A stretch of 64,000 nucleotides of DNA from Trichoplax adhaerens (taxonomy: Eukaryota > Placozoa > Uniplacotomia > Trichoplacea > Trichoplacidae). Positions within the stretch are counted from its first letter, which is position 1. Every line of letters starts with the position of its first letter. The translations under genes and the position numbers were made by a program. Positions 39,030-50,639 of this stretch are shown here, in pieces. The stretch spans positions 2,592,106 through 2,656,105 of the forward strand of contig NW_002060950.1 in the NCBI RefSeq assembly GCF_000150275.1. Direction: 5' to 3'. The notes under the pieces are model-generated. The model was not told where the DNA came from. It did no database searches and saw only the letters and a program-made list of their open reading frames with translations.

Positions 39030-39610
39030 GATCACATTTATATAACATCTTGTAATGTAACTAGCATTGTGATTGTAGACTGTTAGCCATGTTTAGTATA
39101 ATGCACGGTAGATATTTATCCTAAGAGATATTTGGTAGCTATAACTATAGACTGTAGTGGTATAGACTCTATGCTAGAGTACAGATGACTATATACAGTA
39201 AGCTGTTGAGTTACTAATAAGGTTATAGGTAAAAATAAAACTGTAAATTATATATTAGGATATGGTTAATTCATTGTACTTTGGCTGATGTGAATAATGT
39301 CTACGTAAATACTGTAGTCGTACTTATATCGGATTAATGATAGTCCACAGTAGAGTAGTGTTACTAAGAATTTAACTATGTGTAAAATAAGGTAAAAGGT
39401 TGCCATGCGGATTGTAGCTGCGAATGCTACGAAAAGTATAAAAGCATGCAACTTTAGATTATTCTGTTAGTTCGTTCTATAAGTCTTTAGTAGTAGTATT
39501 CGGCTAGAGTAGAGCTGTGTGTAGTTAATCTTTGTATAAGATTCAATAAAGCCCTTATTTTTCTAAAATTTGGAATTTCGTGATCGGTATATATCACAGG
39601 TCTACTTACT
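39030..39610 (-). repeat. Interspersed repeat E, minus-strand copy
   Basis: The reverse complement of this segment aligns with 47310-47890. Shared blocks include ACCGATCACGAAA, TCTTATACAAAGAT(T)AA, ACTACTAAAGACTT, TATACTTTTCGTAGCATTC, TATTTTACACATA and ACCATATCCTAATATAT. Both copies keep a short open frame over the central part (61 codons here, 39266-39451 on the minus strand) with about half the residues alike. Boundaries are approximate and no target duplication was identified. It could be a short retroelement tail or a decayed DNA element. Confidence 0.6.
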
Positions 39611-41501
39611 GTAAATAATGATGCGTGTGTACCATAAAAACAAGTCTGATACTGACTACAGAATACAATAGTATTTAGAACATCGCTATAATAATAAATA
39701 TGCGATATAAGCAGGCAGGATCATGATAGAGTATTAAACTCATTATCGCTGCTGAAGCAATTGAATATACAACATTACAAATACTCTTCCTGTCAATCTT
39801 ATATAGCATATATATATATACATAAACTTCAAAACTTTTACCACTTAATCTTATTTGCTCTAACGATGAAACTTGCAGACATTTACTATTGCTATCATTT
39901 CGTAAAATAACCAAAATTAGTGAAATAAAGCATTTCCATAGCCTGGTATTTTTCATGGAGCCAGTAAAGCGCAAAGAGATAGAACTATAGAAAAATAAAG
40001 GTCATCTTCTTCTTTTAGATTAGGGTAGAATAGGCAATCCTGGGTCTTAGTAATAGTCTTTAAATGTTTTAAGAGTATGAAACGATTCATAAATCATGCA
40101 AGTATAAGATTTACGCATGTATCGCAGCAGAAATACCAGCTGTTCATTTTATATGACAAAATTAATAAATCGTTACCATGGAATTACATTCATGTTGATT
40201 CCGCTCCCTGTAAATACATCAAAAATAGTTATCTATTTTTATCCATTTTCATAGGAATAATGTACCATAACAGATTGGTTCTATAGCCTTGATGAAGATG
40301 TTACAATCATTAAGTCTTAGCTTCATAAAGTAGTGAGTGAAATTTTCTTGAGGAAATTTTTATGCAGCGTAATAGATACGATCACTTCAGCACTAATATA
40401 ACTTCATAGCACGCTACAGAATTTCGATTAGTCCATAGAAATAATGTATGAACTCAATAATCAGAATTGAAATCTACCTACACATGAGTGCTACCGTATT
40501 AGTAATCTGCATCATTCTATTCGCCATTAATTTACAAATTTACCGTGATATACTCATAAATCTTTGCTGACGCTTTTTCTAGCTTTCCACGTATAAATAT
40601 GTTAGTAAACTAAATAAAAGCAGTTATTATTGCAATTAAATCAGTGGCAAAATAACTAACTTACTTGATTAACATATATCCCTTTACATATATCCAATAT
40701 GATCTTGAACCCTTTATGAATTAATTAATTGTTTCATTTTATCTTAATTATTGAGGCAATGCATTATTATAAGACATGTTAGTAATTCAGGTAAAATTGT
40801 CATCTCTTCAGTAACCTGGTTATTGTAGTCAACATGCATAATTAGATTTGTAATTGACAATAGCAGCGGCGAATAGGAAATTTAATTTTATAAAGAACAA
40901 CGTCTGAATACAATTTCATTTAAAATTAAATAAAATTAAAATTAAAACTATGCCTTTTCTTTCCTTTGCAACTCGATAACAGAATCAATTGTTCATCGTT
41001 TGCTTCTATGATACAATTTTAGCATTATAAATATATCAGTGAATGATTTCAGAGCAAGAGTAAAAGACATGAAGCAATAACTTTCGTAAACAGCTCCGAA
41101 AAGAATTATATGTGAGAAACTAAGCTAAAAACCTGTTCGTTTTAAAACAGGAAAATTTCGAAATTATATGATAATTTAAATAGTATCTATCCACGCTATC
41201 CTTACAACCGTCCTATAAATTTCCATTCTAACATTTCTCAAATAGTGAAGGAACCGAGCTCGAAAGAAGATTTTAACCAAAGAAATTAAACTTGCTTGAT
41301 GGTAAAGGCTATTACTTATATCAACTCGATTTTTTCAACAATTACTGAACAATTGCTGAATTCGAAATATGAATATTAATTCGGTTCAAGAAGACAATTT
41401 AACAAGAAAAAATTGAGCTCTCCCTCTTTCATTTTATACTTTAAACTATCATTGATGTATAATCTGCTTTTAATTAACTACTATTAAGTAATCGCAGAAT
41501 T
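39611..41501. other. Upstream of receptor 3, nothing firm
   Basis: Frames of 99 codons (minus, 39675-39974) and 69 codons (+, 40077-40286) have no recognisable domain. The first is the longest unassigned frame here, but its composition (Ile/Ser rich, no motif) gives no function. No repeat recognised. Confidence 0.4.
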
Positions 41502-41521
41502 GAATACTAATTTCATCAGTA
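41502..41521 (+). promoter_or_regulatory. Conserved upstream block of receptor 3, initiator-like
   Basis: GAATACTAATTTCATCAGTA is identical at 44442-44461 upstream of receptor 4, while the sequence around it has diverged. It ends in TCAGT, a metazoan initiator-type motif, about 60 bp before the ATG in both genes. It probably marks the transcription start region. Confidence 0.45.
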
Positions 41522-41577
41522 ATACTTTATACACGTAGAATAAAAGCGAAAGATATCGTCTTTTTTGATTTTTCGTC

Positions 41578-42588
41578 ATGGCATTGTATCCTAACTGCTC
41601 TCCTCAAGATTATTTCCTCAATACATCCTTCTATCGCGCTGAAGAATCGCCAGTAACAAAAAATATTCTTTTAAGCATACTATCTACACTAGCTGTCTTA
41701 GCCATAGGCGGTAATTCGCTAGCAATTCTTGTCGTCTATCGTACTCGATCATTACACGATCCATCAGGTATTCTTCTTGCTGGATTAGCATCGATAGATT
41801 TAGCCGTAGGAATAGTTTGTATTTTAACTTCTGTGATATATCACTGCTTGGACGGATATATCATTTCCGAGACTAGTTGCATAATCCGCGGATATCTTAT
41901 CACAACTCTTATTGGCGCATCTTATAGCACGGTTGCTCTTATTGCTCTTGATCGATGTTTTGCTATACATAAGCCATTACATTATCGACTTTATGTTACT
42001 AATAAACGAATACTTCAAGTTCTTATTACGAATATAGTATCAATAGGAATATTATCTGCTATGCCATTCGCGGGATTACAAGATCAAGGTTTAGGCCAAT
42101 TTGAATACGTCCATTATATATCTGGTTGTTGGTTAGATATTACTAACCATCCTAAAAATTTTCTTTTTTCTCTCTTTATTGCACTAGCAGTCAACTGTAT
42201 ATTAATGATAGTTATTATAGCTTATATCGTGATACTAATTGAAGCTCAACGTATAGATCGAAAGTTAGTTCTCTTAAAATCGTCGTTTGCTGAAAAGAGG
42301 CAATGGTTAAGAAAATCGACACGAACAACTTTACTGTTAATCGGAGTGTTTTTAATATGCACTATCCCATCCTCAGCTTTTACACTATTAGCTATTATCC
42401 ATTGTAAACCTATTGCGTCTCCATTAACGTATAAAATTTTAATTCACTGGGGAATTTATATCAACACGACAATCAATCCATTTCTATTTGGATTCACCCA
42501 TAAAGATTTTCGGCAAGGTTACCGCCATGTATTTTCACGATTTTCATTATTGGGAACAAGAGTCTCTCATGTTCATTTCAATCAGTAA
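41578..42588 (+). CDS. Class A G-protein-coupled receptor 3 (tandem pair, first copy)
   Basis: This intronless 336-residue seven-transmembrane receptor has N-terminal sequons N6-C-S and N15-T-S. TM1 is GGN (N46), ICL1 LHDPSG, TM2 LASID (D74), the disulfide pair C101 and C184, DRC at 125-127, TM6 C-T-I-P (261-264) without the toggle Trp, and TM7 NPFLF (300-304). Loop 2 is FEYVHYISGCWLDI. The tail is short (about 20 residues) and begins FTHKDFRQGY. By direct comparison about 55 of 336 residues differ from receptor 4, with most changes in TM4-TM5. The start ATG is followed by G and preceded by a T-rich leader. AATAAA lies at 42855-42860. Ligand unknown. Confidence 0.93.
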   Translation: MALYPNCSPQDYFLNTSFYRAEESPVTKNILLSILSTLAVLAIGGNSLAILVVYRTRSLHDPSGILLAGLASIDLAVGIVCILTSVIYHCLDGYIISETSCIIRGYLITTLIGASYSTVALIALDRCFAIHKPLHYRLYVTNKRILQVLITNIVSIGILSAMPFAGLQDQGLGQFEYVHYISGCWLDITNHPKNFLFSLFIALAVNCILMIVIIAYIVILIEAQRIDRKLVLLKSSFAEKRQWLRKSTRTTLLLIGVFLICTIPSSAFTLLAIIHCKPIASPLTYKILIHWGIYINTTINPFLFGFTHKDFRQGYRHVFSRFSLLGTRVSHVHFNQ

Positions 42589-44441
42589 ACAATTATCATT
42601 TTGCGATTAATAACTTTCTTAAAAATACAATTAGTATCAAGCTAACGATAGTAACTCGTTGTTAATGAACAAAACTGTCTTGCACAGCTTGCCTACAATC
42701 ATAACAATCAGTTTTCAGCATGATTATCTTTTGTAAGAGTATCTGATATTATAATTGTCAAGTATCATGGCTTTTGGTTTTCTTTCTTATTTGAGACGTC
42801 ATCATTATAATAGCCTTTCTATATTAGATCAATGATATTCCTTTTTACTTACAAAATAAAACTGTAAAAGTTATTTAATTATGATGTTCCAAAATGGACT
42901 GCGAATAAGGCTAAACATAAAATGAAATACTTCTATTTCGTCTTAAGTGTAGTCTTACGGTTATAATTTACTCTCTCATAGCGATATATCCTAGTATTTA
43001 CTCACATAGAACAATATAAACTATATTAGTATAGTTTATTCCAGTCGTGATTACCTTCAATTTATTCTAATTACTCGTTAATATTCATTAATAGTCACAC
43101 ACTAGCTACCCTTTACAGCAGCTCCTTGTCAGGATCAAATTATTCCACTTACTAAAATAGTATAGACTGATTTAAAATTTTTTGTAAATTTCTTGACGTA
43201 AACAATATTGGAGTAATATTTTTCAATAATAGTTTTAATAAGTTTAATATGTATTATTTACTGAAAAGAAGGATGCGTAATGGTATGACTTCAAATTATT
43301 AAAATTTATAGTACAATGCGAATATTTTATTCCTTCCTTTTATATTCTATGATCATCTTTCCAGATCGTAATCATTTCTATAACTATTGTCCTATTTCTT
43401 TCATAATATTATAGTCAGTACCAGTATGTCTATCGATTTTCATTTGCAAGGTTTTAAGATTACAGTAATCAACTTTGTCGTTTCTTTCTCGTTCATTTGT
43501 GGTTGAAATTGACCAGGAATAGTGTATCATTAAAAAATGCCATGGAATATATATACATGGTAAACATGCTGTTTCACTTCTAAACAATTTTATAAGGCAT
43601 GATAGAATATTAATTATCGCCAAATTTATTCTATTATCTAAGATAATAGCAAAAAAGAAAATAAAATAAGATTAATTTGATTGATATTGATATTTTCTTC
43701 AAAGTTTACAGTTCACCGGATGTCTAGAGCCCAATAGGTATAGAGTTACTTTATGATTGCGAGTATTATATTAATCCCGGATATTCAGTCTGGTGTAGTG
43801 ATTATCAGCGAAAGGGATTTGATACGTTAAGAAATCGAATCAATTCAGTGATAATGATGGATATACCGTATAATTTCAATTAAATCGAATAAAAGATATA
43901 AACAAGCATTTCATTTCATTTATAAATAGGTCGAAAAATCTATTATCCGTCTATCATGATGCAAATTTCCTATAAATACTTACCACTTACAGATTTTAGC
44001 AAGATTAAAGATCATAACACAACGCTCTTGTCAAATAGTGCTAAAGGTATTTATCAGTACTACACAACAGAGAAAACGATAAGAGTCTGGGTCGAAAAAA
44101 TCTAAATGGTAAATGCACTTCAAAGTATTCTCGTCGTATTCTAGAGTATAACTGGTACCGTAATAGCTGTAAAGTATTCCAATTTCAATATAATCTTAAA
44201 CAGTAACCTAATCCGAATTAATAAGACATATCAGCCAAGGAAATCAAGCTGTCATTAAATTCATTTTTGGTATAACTTCTATTATCATCCATCATTTATT
44301 GAATACCTGGTATATCCGGAATAGAAAAATGAACTAGTTCAATAAGGAAGATGGAGCTGCATCTCTTTCACTTTATCAATTAGCCTATCATAGATATCAA
44401 GTCTGTTTCTGGTTCATTACTATTACACTAATCGTATATTC
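42589..44441. other. Spacer between the receptor 3/4 pair
   Basis: The first ~90 bp after the receptor 3 stop are similar to the region after receptor 4, and the last ~150 bp before the receptor 4 start are similar to the upstream of receptor 3. These mark the duplicated unit as about 1.2-1.3 kb. Nothing else was recognised; a minus-strand 79-codon frame at 43384-43623 has no domain. Confidence 0.45.
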
Positions 44442-44461
44442 GAATACTAATTTCATCAGTA
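44442..44461 (+). promoter_or_regulatory. Conserved upstream block of receptor 4, initiator-like
   Basis: Identical 20-mer to 41502-41521, ending in TCAGT about 55 bp before the ATG. The paired conservation between diverged flanks supports a shared promoter element. Confidence 0.45.
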
Positions 44462-44512
44462 TTCCTTGTACGCATAAAGTAAAGGCAAGAGATTTTTTTC
44501 TGGCCTTTCATC

Positions 44513-45523
44513 ATGGCATTGTATCCTAACTGCTCTCCTCGAGATTATTTCCTCAATATATCTTTCTATCGCGCAGAAGAATCGCCAGTAATCAAAACTA
44601 TTCTTTTAAGTATACTATCTACACTAGCCGTCTTAGCGATAGGCGGCAATTCGCTAGCAATTTTTGTTGTCTATCGTACTCGATCATTACACAATCCATC
44701 GGGTATTCTTCTTGCTGGATTAGCATCGATAGATTTAGCTGTGGGAATAGTTGGTATTTTAACTTCTGTGATGTATCACTGGTTGGATGGATATATCATT
44801 TCTGAAACTACTTGTATAATCCGTGGATATCTTATCACAACTCTTATTGGCTTATCTTATATCACGGTTGCTGTTATTGCTCTTGATCGATGTTTTGCTA
44901 TTCGTAGACCATTGCATTATCAAGTTTATGTCACTAATAGACGAGTTTTTCAAGCTTTTATCGTGACTACGATAATGGCATCATCATCTGCGGCATTGCC
45001 TCTAACGGGATTACAAGATCAAGGTTTAGGCCAATTTGAATACGTCCATTATATATCTAGTTGTTGGTTAGATATTACTAACCATCCTAAAAATATTGTT
45101 ATGTCCATCTTTATTTCAATTATGGTCATCGCTATATTAATGGTAGTTATTATAGTATATATCGTGATATTAGTTGAAGCTCAACATATAGATCGAAAGT
45201 TTGTTCTCTTAAAATCGTCATTAAATGAAAGGAGGCAATGGTTAAGAAAATCGACACGAACAACTTTACTGTTAATCGGAGCGTTTTTAATTTGCACGAT
45301 TCCGTCCTCAGCTTTTACATTATTAGCTATTATCCATTGTAAACCTATTGCGTCTCCATTAACGTATAAAATTTTAATTCACTGGGGAATTTATTTCAAC
45401 ACAACAATCAATCCATTTCTATTTGGATTCACTCATAAAGATTTTCGGCAAGGTTACCGCCATGTATTTTCACGATTTTCATTATTGGGAACAAGAGTCT
45501 CTCATGTTCATTTCAACCAGTAA
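44513..45523 (+). CDS. Class A G-protein-coupled receptor 4 (tandem pair, second copy)
   Basis: This intronless 336-residue receptor is the tandem duplicate of receptor 3. The hallmarks are the same: GGN (N46), LASID (D74), C101/C184, DRC at 125-127, C-T-I-P (261-264), NPFLF (300-304). ICL1 reads LHNPSG instead of LHDPSG. The last 85 or so residues differ from receptor 3 at only two positions (V257A and I295F), whereas residues 131-215 differ at about 37, with ten consecutive changes at 151-160 in TM4. N-terminal sequons are N6-C-S and N15-I-S. Two overlapping AATAAA signals at 45599-45608 lie immediately before a family C element. The changed TM4-TM5 face is where ligand or dimer contacts could differ; that is inference. 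Confidence 0.93.
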   Translation: MALYPNCSPRDYFLNISFYRAEESPVIKTILLSILSTLAVLAIGGNSLAIFVVYRTRSLHNPSGILLAGLASIDLAVGIVGILTSVMYHWLDGYIISETTCIIRGYLITTLIGLSYITVAVIALDRCFAIRRPLHYQVYVTNRRVFQAFIVTTIMASSSAALPLTGLQDQGLGQFEYVHYISSCWLDITNHPKNIVMSIFISIMVIAILMVVIIVYIVILVEAQHIDRKFVLLKSSLNERRQWLRKSTRTTLLLIGAFLICTIPSSAFTLLAIIHCKPIASPLTYKILIHWGIYFNTTINPFLFGFTHKDFRQGYRHVFSRFSLLGTRVSHVHFNQ

Positions 45524-45614
45524 ACAATTATCACTTTGGCGATTAATAGCTTGCTTAGAAACACAATTAGTATCAAGTAACGATTGCAACCCATCCGTAA
45601 TAAATAAAATTGTC

Positions 45615-46165
45615 TGTTACGGTGTTGTCTTGTCATTAGGATAGTTTAATAAGTACAGTAGTAGCTAGTATGGAGAATATCCATATTAGTAGTGCTAGGT
45701 AAGATAAGTAATGCCTGAACGTGGATGTTGTTTGTAATAGTTCATTACATATTTGATATTGATTGCTATTGTGTGTTAGATAGCAGTAAGATGATTCAAG
45801 TTCTAGTTGATGATAGCTGAATTAGACAATCTACGAGCTTAGATTAAGATTAAGTATGAGCAAGAGATTCAAAATATTTACTGATAGAATAGCTACGAAG
45901 GAACATCTCAGTTCGAGACGTTTCTCCTAGTAAGGTATAATAATAATACTGTTGTTGTTTACAAATTAGACGGTTCCTATATAAATGGGAACATTTGAGT
46001 TGAGTGGTGTGGTAAAAAGTTGTAGATGAATCTTTGCTAATAAAAGTTTCATCTTTACAGTCTTTTGCTGTGTGTGTTTAACGTTAAGTAAAGGGGCGTT
46101 TAAGTCAGCAGCTACTTATAGACTTTTACTATACGTTACCTTGTCGCAGAAGTGAAATTGTGACA
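45615..46165 (+). mobile_element. Family C element just downstream of receptor 4
   Basis: The element is 551 bp with exact TTGTC duplications (45610-45614 and 46166-46170). It starts TGTTACGGTGTTG and ends GTGAAATTGTGACA. A TATATAAAT box at 45978-45986 sits in the loop of a GTTCC...GGAAC inverted repeat. Further right come TTTAACGTTAAG, GGGGCGTTTAAGTCAGC, and ATACGTTACCTTGTCGC near the right end. It begins 6 bp after the receptor 4 AATAAA and 91 bp after the stop codon. Confidence 0.87.
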
Positions 46166-46170
46166 TTGTC

Positions 46171-47309
46171 TCAAACTGATTATTAATTAATAAATTTTTA
46201 TAATCAAAGCAATCCGTTGTCGGCATGGACTTATGCTTTTATCTGCTATTATAATAGCTAACAATCATGATAGAATATTTATCATTTCAAAAATGCCACA
46301 TTGTCAAGATAGCAGTCGTATAGTCAACAAATCAACAATAATTCTTATTACATTTTAACATTTTAAAGAAAGCAACTTTAAGAAATCTTTTAATGAAAAA
46401 TAAAGGAATTTAGATAAGGCAAATAAATAATTATTGATATCTTGATTGTTTCTTAGCGGCAATCTCATTCAGTTTACTTTCTCTTTCATACTAGCACCTA
46501 TCAGTATTTGTTCTATGACAACCTGACATGAAAGTATTTAAGCCATTCGAGCAGTTTATTTTTGCCGCAGTTGCTTTCAGCTGACTTTAGTAATAGAAAT
46601 GGTTGGGTCTATGACTTACCAAAATTTATTAATCGTTACTGATATGCATTATATTATCTTCACGGCAATTCCGTAACGTAGGTAGATATTAATATTTTGT
46701 ATGCCGATTTTTATATTTTCTTCTTAATACTCTCAATTATAATAATAAGCAAGTAATATTCCTGTATTGTAGATCAATGAGCATAGAGCTGTATTATTAA
46801 CTAACAAGAAAAGTTTACTATCTTTTCAGAAGTTTAGAATTTAACATATGGTTCTAACATTTTACAGCTTGATATTAAATTATATGATTTATCCATCCAA
46901 CCACAACATTGATCATTATACAGACCCATTTTCAAAAACACCATGATATAATGATTAGTGTATTAATAAGATTAATTTTGTTCAATTAATCTTTAATAGA
47001 TAATTTTTACTTCCGGTTCGTTATATTTTATCGTAATGAAGGACTCATAGGCCTTATATAAATTTTTATTGGATTGCACGTGACCATATAGGGCTTACAG
47101 TATAAAGTATGGCATATCTACCTGGGTCTCCCTTACCTGTGAGGAGGACGAAAATTAATTACTATCTTTAAATTTGTCACAAGTTATGACGTACTGTTCG
47201 TGGTTTATAGCTAGTATTAAACTATTACATTTTCTCTCCATAATAACATTTCAGTGTCTTACTTCGATACCAATTTGATGATGTGTCTTAAAAATAAAAA
47301 ACGATAACT
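46171..47309. other. Non-coding stretch, one possible element end
   Basis: TGTCACAAGTTATGACGTAC at about 47175 looks like a right end of the TGTCAC-type elements in reverse orientation. No partner end or body was found. Nothing else recognised. Confidence 0.35.
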
Positions 47310-47890
47310 ATATTTTGATATAACCGATCACGAAAATCCAAAATTTAAAGAAATTGAAACTTTACTATATCTTATACAAAGATAATGTATGTAAAGCTCT
47401 AGCCCGGCCCAACACAACTACTAAAGACTTCTAGAAAGGACTTCTGGAATAATCTTAAATGCCAGCAAATATACTTTTCGTAGCATTCACAGTTACAATT
47501 AGCATAGCAACATCCTACCGTATTTTACACATATTCAGATTATTATTACCAACAACGTTTTACAGCGGACCATCATTAATCCAATATGGAAACTACTACA
47601 GTATTCACGTAGATATTAGTTCTACCAGTCGGAGTAAGGTGAAGTAACCATATCCTAATATATGATTTACAGCTCTATTCTTACCTCTAACCTAAATAGC
47701 AATTCGACACCCTGCTGCATATTGTAATCTATACACTAGCATAGAATTTTCCACTATAGCCTGTGGTCATAAGCTATGAAATATGTCTTAAGATAAATAT
47801 AGAAATTCACGCTACCGTACATCATACTAAGCTTGAACAATAATCTATAATCCTGAAAATAGTTACGTTACACATACTCGTAAGTTTCAT
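47310..47890 (+). repeat. Interspersed repeat E, plus-strand copy
   Basis: This is the partner of the minus-strand copy at 39030-39610, in inverted orientation about 8 kb away. The retained open frame is 47459-47647 (62 codons), starting near a TATACTTTTCGTAGCATTC block and hydrophobic in its first half. Similarity continues into flanking non-coding sequence on both sides, so the conserved unit is the repeat rather than a gene. Boundaries are approximate. Confidence 0.6.
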
Positions 47891-50634
47891 TTTATTACAT
47901 AAAGTAGGTTCGTTTTACAGCTGCTAAAGACTATCTAACTGCAATCAGGTCATCTAAGTTATTACCGCAAAGTTCTTTAGTTTTATACTATTAGTTAGAG
48001 AATAACTCTTTCAGCAACATAATCACATCTCGCCAATACAGTTGCAATTGTGATTTTAAGCTAATGTAGTGGTCGAAGTAGATGAGTGAGAATAAGTCCG
48101 CCAAAACCTTATTTTGAGAACGATTGATCGATTTGCATATCAGAATTTAATTCTACGAGGGTAGCAATAGCGTATCCTTAAAATAGGGCACTTACTAGAT
48201 TAAGGTACGAAAAACTTTGGCTCTAATCTTTAACACCTATCTTCTGCGATAGGGTTGCTGATATCCTTTAATCACCTAAAAATTATTTCTATGTCAATGT
48301 TAAAGCCATGAATTGAAGCAATATACTTAGAAATACCTTCGATATCTTGCGACTTTACAACTTAAAACACGAAAACATGCATCTATCTGTAGTATTAGGA
48401 AATAAAATTAATAATTCGTTTAAGATAGCATCAATAAAAGAGATACAGTAAGCGCTCTTATACAGATTCTATTATACTACAGCAATTTTAAGAAATACAT
48501 AATTTACCTTTTATACATAATAACTATTACTTTGATATTGCTATTGCTAAGATTATTCTAACATATGGTTAGTAAATAATATTATGGTCTTCAACAACAT
48601 TGACACCCATATGTAAATTGTAAATATGGCATAATTCGTAAAATTGCGATAGTTTTGATTTGATTTTAGTCTAAACCTTAAGACCGTACTTGAAATTTTT
48701 TTAGTAGATCATGCTACGATCTATTGTTGTCGGAGTCTAACTAGTCCACTAGTCCTCCACTTATCGTTTCCATCGCAAAATACCGCGAAGAAGTGGCTAG
48801 ATGAGACGGATAGTTATCGTTAATTCTACCCCTAAAGGTCTTTGTTGTTAAGTAAAAAGGTACAGATATTCTCTACAATTTCTAGCTTTGGTAATTTCTA
48901 CGGGAGCCTTGTTATACTTTGCCACCTATACGGCTATAAAATTCATACGTGAAATCTCTATTCTATCCAAATCAATTTTGGCTTTCTTTCGGCCAAGTTA
49001 TAAGACCTTTCAGCTCCAAATTCTTTTTCCTTTGAACTGAACAATGAGATGAGAATTTATTCCATTAATCTATATATGTTATATATATAATTAAGATCGA
49101 CTTTTTCTAGTATTTTAAATCCTTAATATATTACAGTCCAATATTTATTCTGTATTCATGTACAAATAGCGTTTTAATCAGAATTTAGCGCGTACCTTTA
49201 TGAATATATATGAAATCGTTCATTTATCGGATATTTATTACAGTACTGTATCAGGACGGAGCTATCGCAAATTTAATTCTTCAACTTAAAAAAAGCTTAA
49301 GTAGCACACAGGATCGAAAATTATACAAGCGCCGAAAATTCACTAGCAGGAAACCATTCCCTAGGAATGATTTTGCAAATTATTTATGATTCATCTATTC
49401 TACCATTAAATACCCTTACCATAAAATGTCATAACAAAAGTCATGAATAACTGCTATAAGGTAATTATGAGTGAATAGTATTTCGTAGCCGTTTGACAGG
49501 AAATATTTGTCAATACGTAGTTTTCGTTAAGAAAGAAAGTCTTTATCGACAGCATAAGCATTAAATTTATTGGAAACAAATATGGATTTAAGATTTTAGG
49601 TTTGCACATTATCTTCGATGATTTTGATGAGATAATCCCGCAAAAATTAAAGCTTTCAATTGTATCCTGATATTGCCAAAGTGTCCCTTCAATTGATACA
49701 ATAATTATCGCATGTAGAAATATTTTCAAATATTCATTGAAAACGTTGCGCAAAATTATTTCTGCATTTAAATATGTGTAGGCGGTTGTATTTAGCAACA
49801 TAGGCAAGAAATAGACTATATATGTGACATGGCACTGCATTAAGAATTAAAAAATAATTGGTTCATGAATAATGAATACTTTTGAATAATGCAAAGAAAG
49901 TCCTACGCTATTTTTTAAGTCTAATTTTACAGGGCTTCTATTTGATACTACAGTAGTAAAATTACGATATGAAATCTAAACTATTGCGAATGAATTTACT
50001 GTCGATTAATAGATATGCTAAGCTCTAACAATTAAACCGTCTATGGTCGGAGAATAAGCATTTCAATGCCGAATAGCCCGTAGCTATGTACGTCTCAGAA
50101 TATTTACATGTCTATTTAGTAATTGTATATATATATTAATCTAGTAAATTGTAAAATATGAATTCACTTCAGTTAACATTGAAATTCACCATAGAAATCT
50201 ATTTAAACGCATGTAGTTGTACAATAAAAGTAGCAAATGCTTAAGAAGCAAGTATAGCTAAATAGTAATTACATTGCATCTGTATTTATATAATTATATA
50301 CCAATTGAAGGCTGTTTCTATTAGTAATTCTACAATGTAAGTTGATAATATACGGTAATTTATACAATAATCCATAGACAAAATGATCTTTTTTATTACT
50401 ACAGTTTTATTGCTTTGCATTCTTTTATTTCTCAATTTTAATGATTTATTAAGCGTCATATATAAATATATTGAAGAATCTAAGCATTATTTGCAACAGA
50501 AAATATAGCAATAAAGTTGCTGCTTGCGTAAAAATGGTTTCTCTATGTGATTTGATTACTAGCAGCTACTCCAGTTATCCAATCGAGCTTATGTTGAATT
50601 CACTATTAGCCATAAAAAATTTTCATTCTGATAA
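47891..50634. other. Non-coding stretch, nothing firm
   Basis: The longest frame is 128 codons on the minus strand (49454-49840). It has no recognisable domain and no supporting context; it is Ile/Leu/Asn rich as expected of chance in AT-rich DNA. A short-exon gene cannot be excluded. Confidence 0.35.
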
Positions 50635-50639
50635 ATCGT

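Noticed and set aside
39675-39974. 99-codon minus-strand open frame as a gene
   Set aside because: No domain or context, and the composition is typical of translated AT-rich non-coding DNA.
49454-49840. 128-codon minus-strand open frame as a gene
   Set aside because: No recognisable domain, motif or conserved partner in the window. Such lengths occur by chance in 64 kb of AT-rich sequence.
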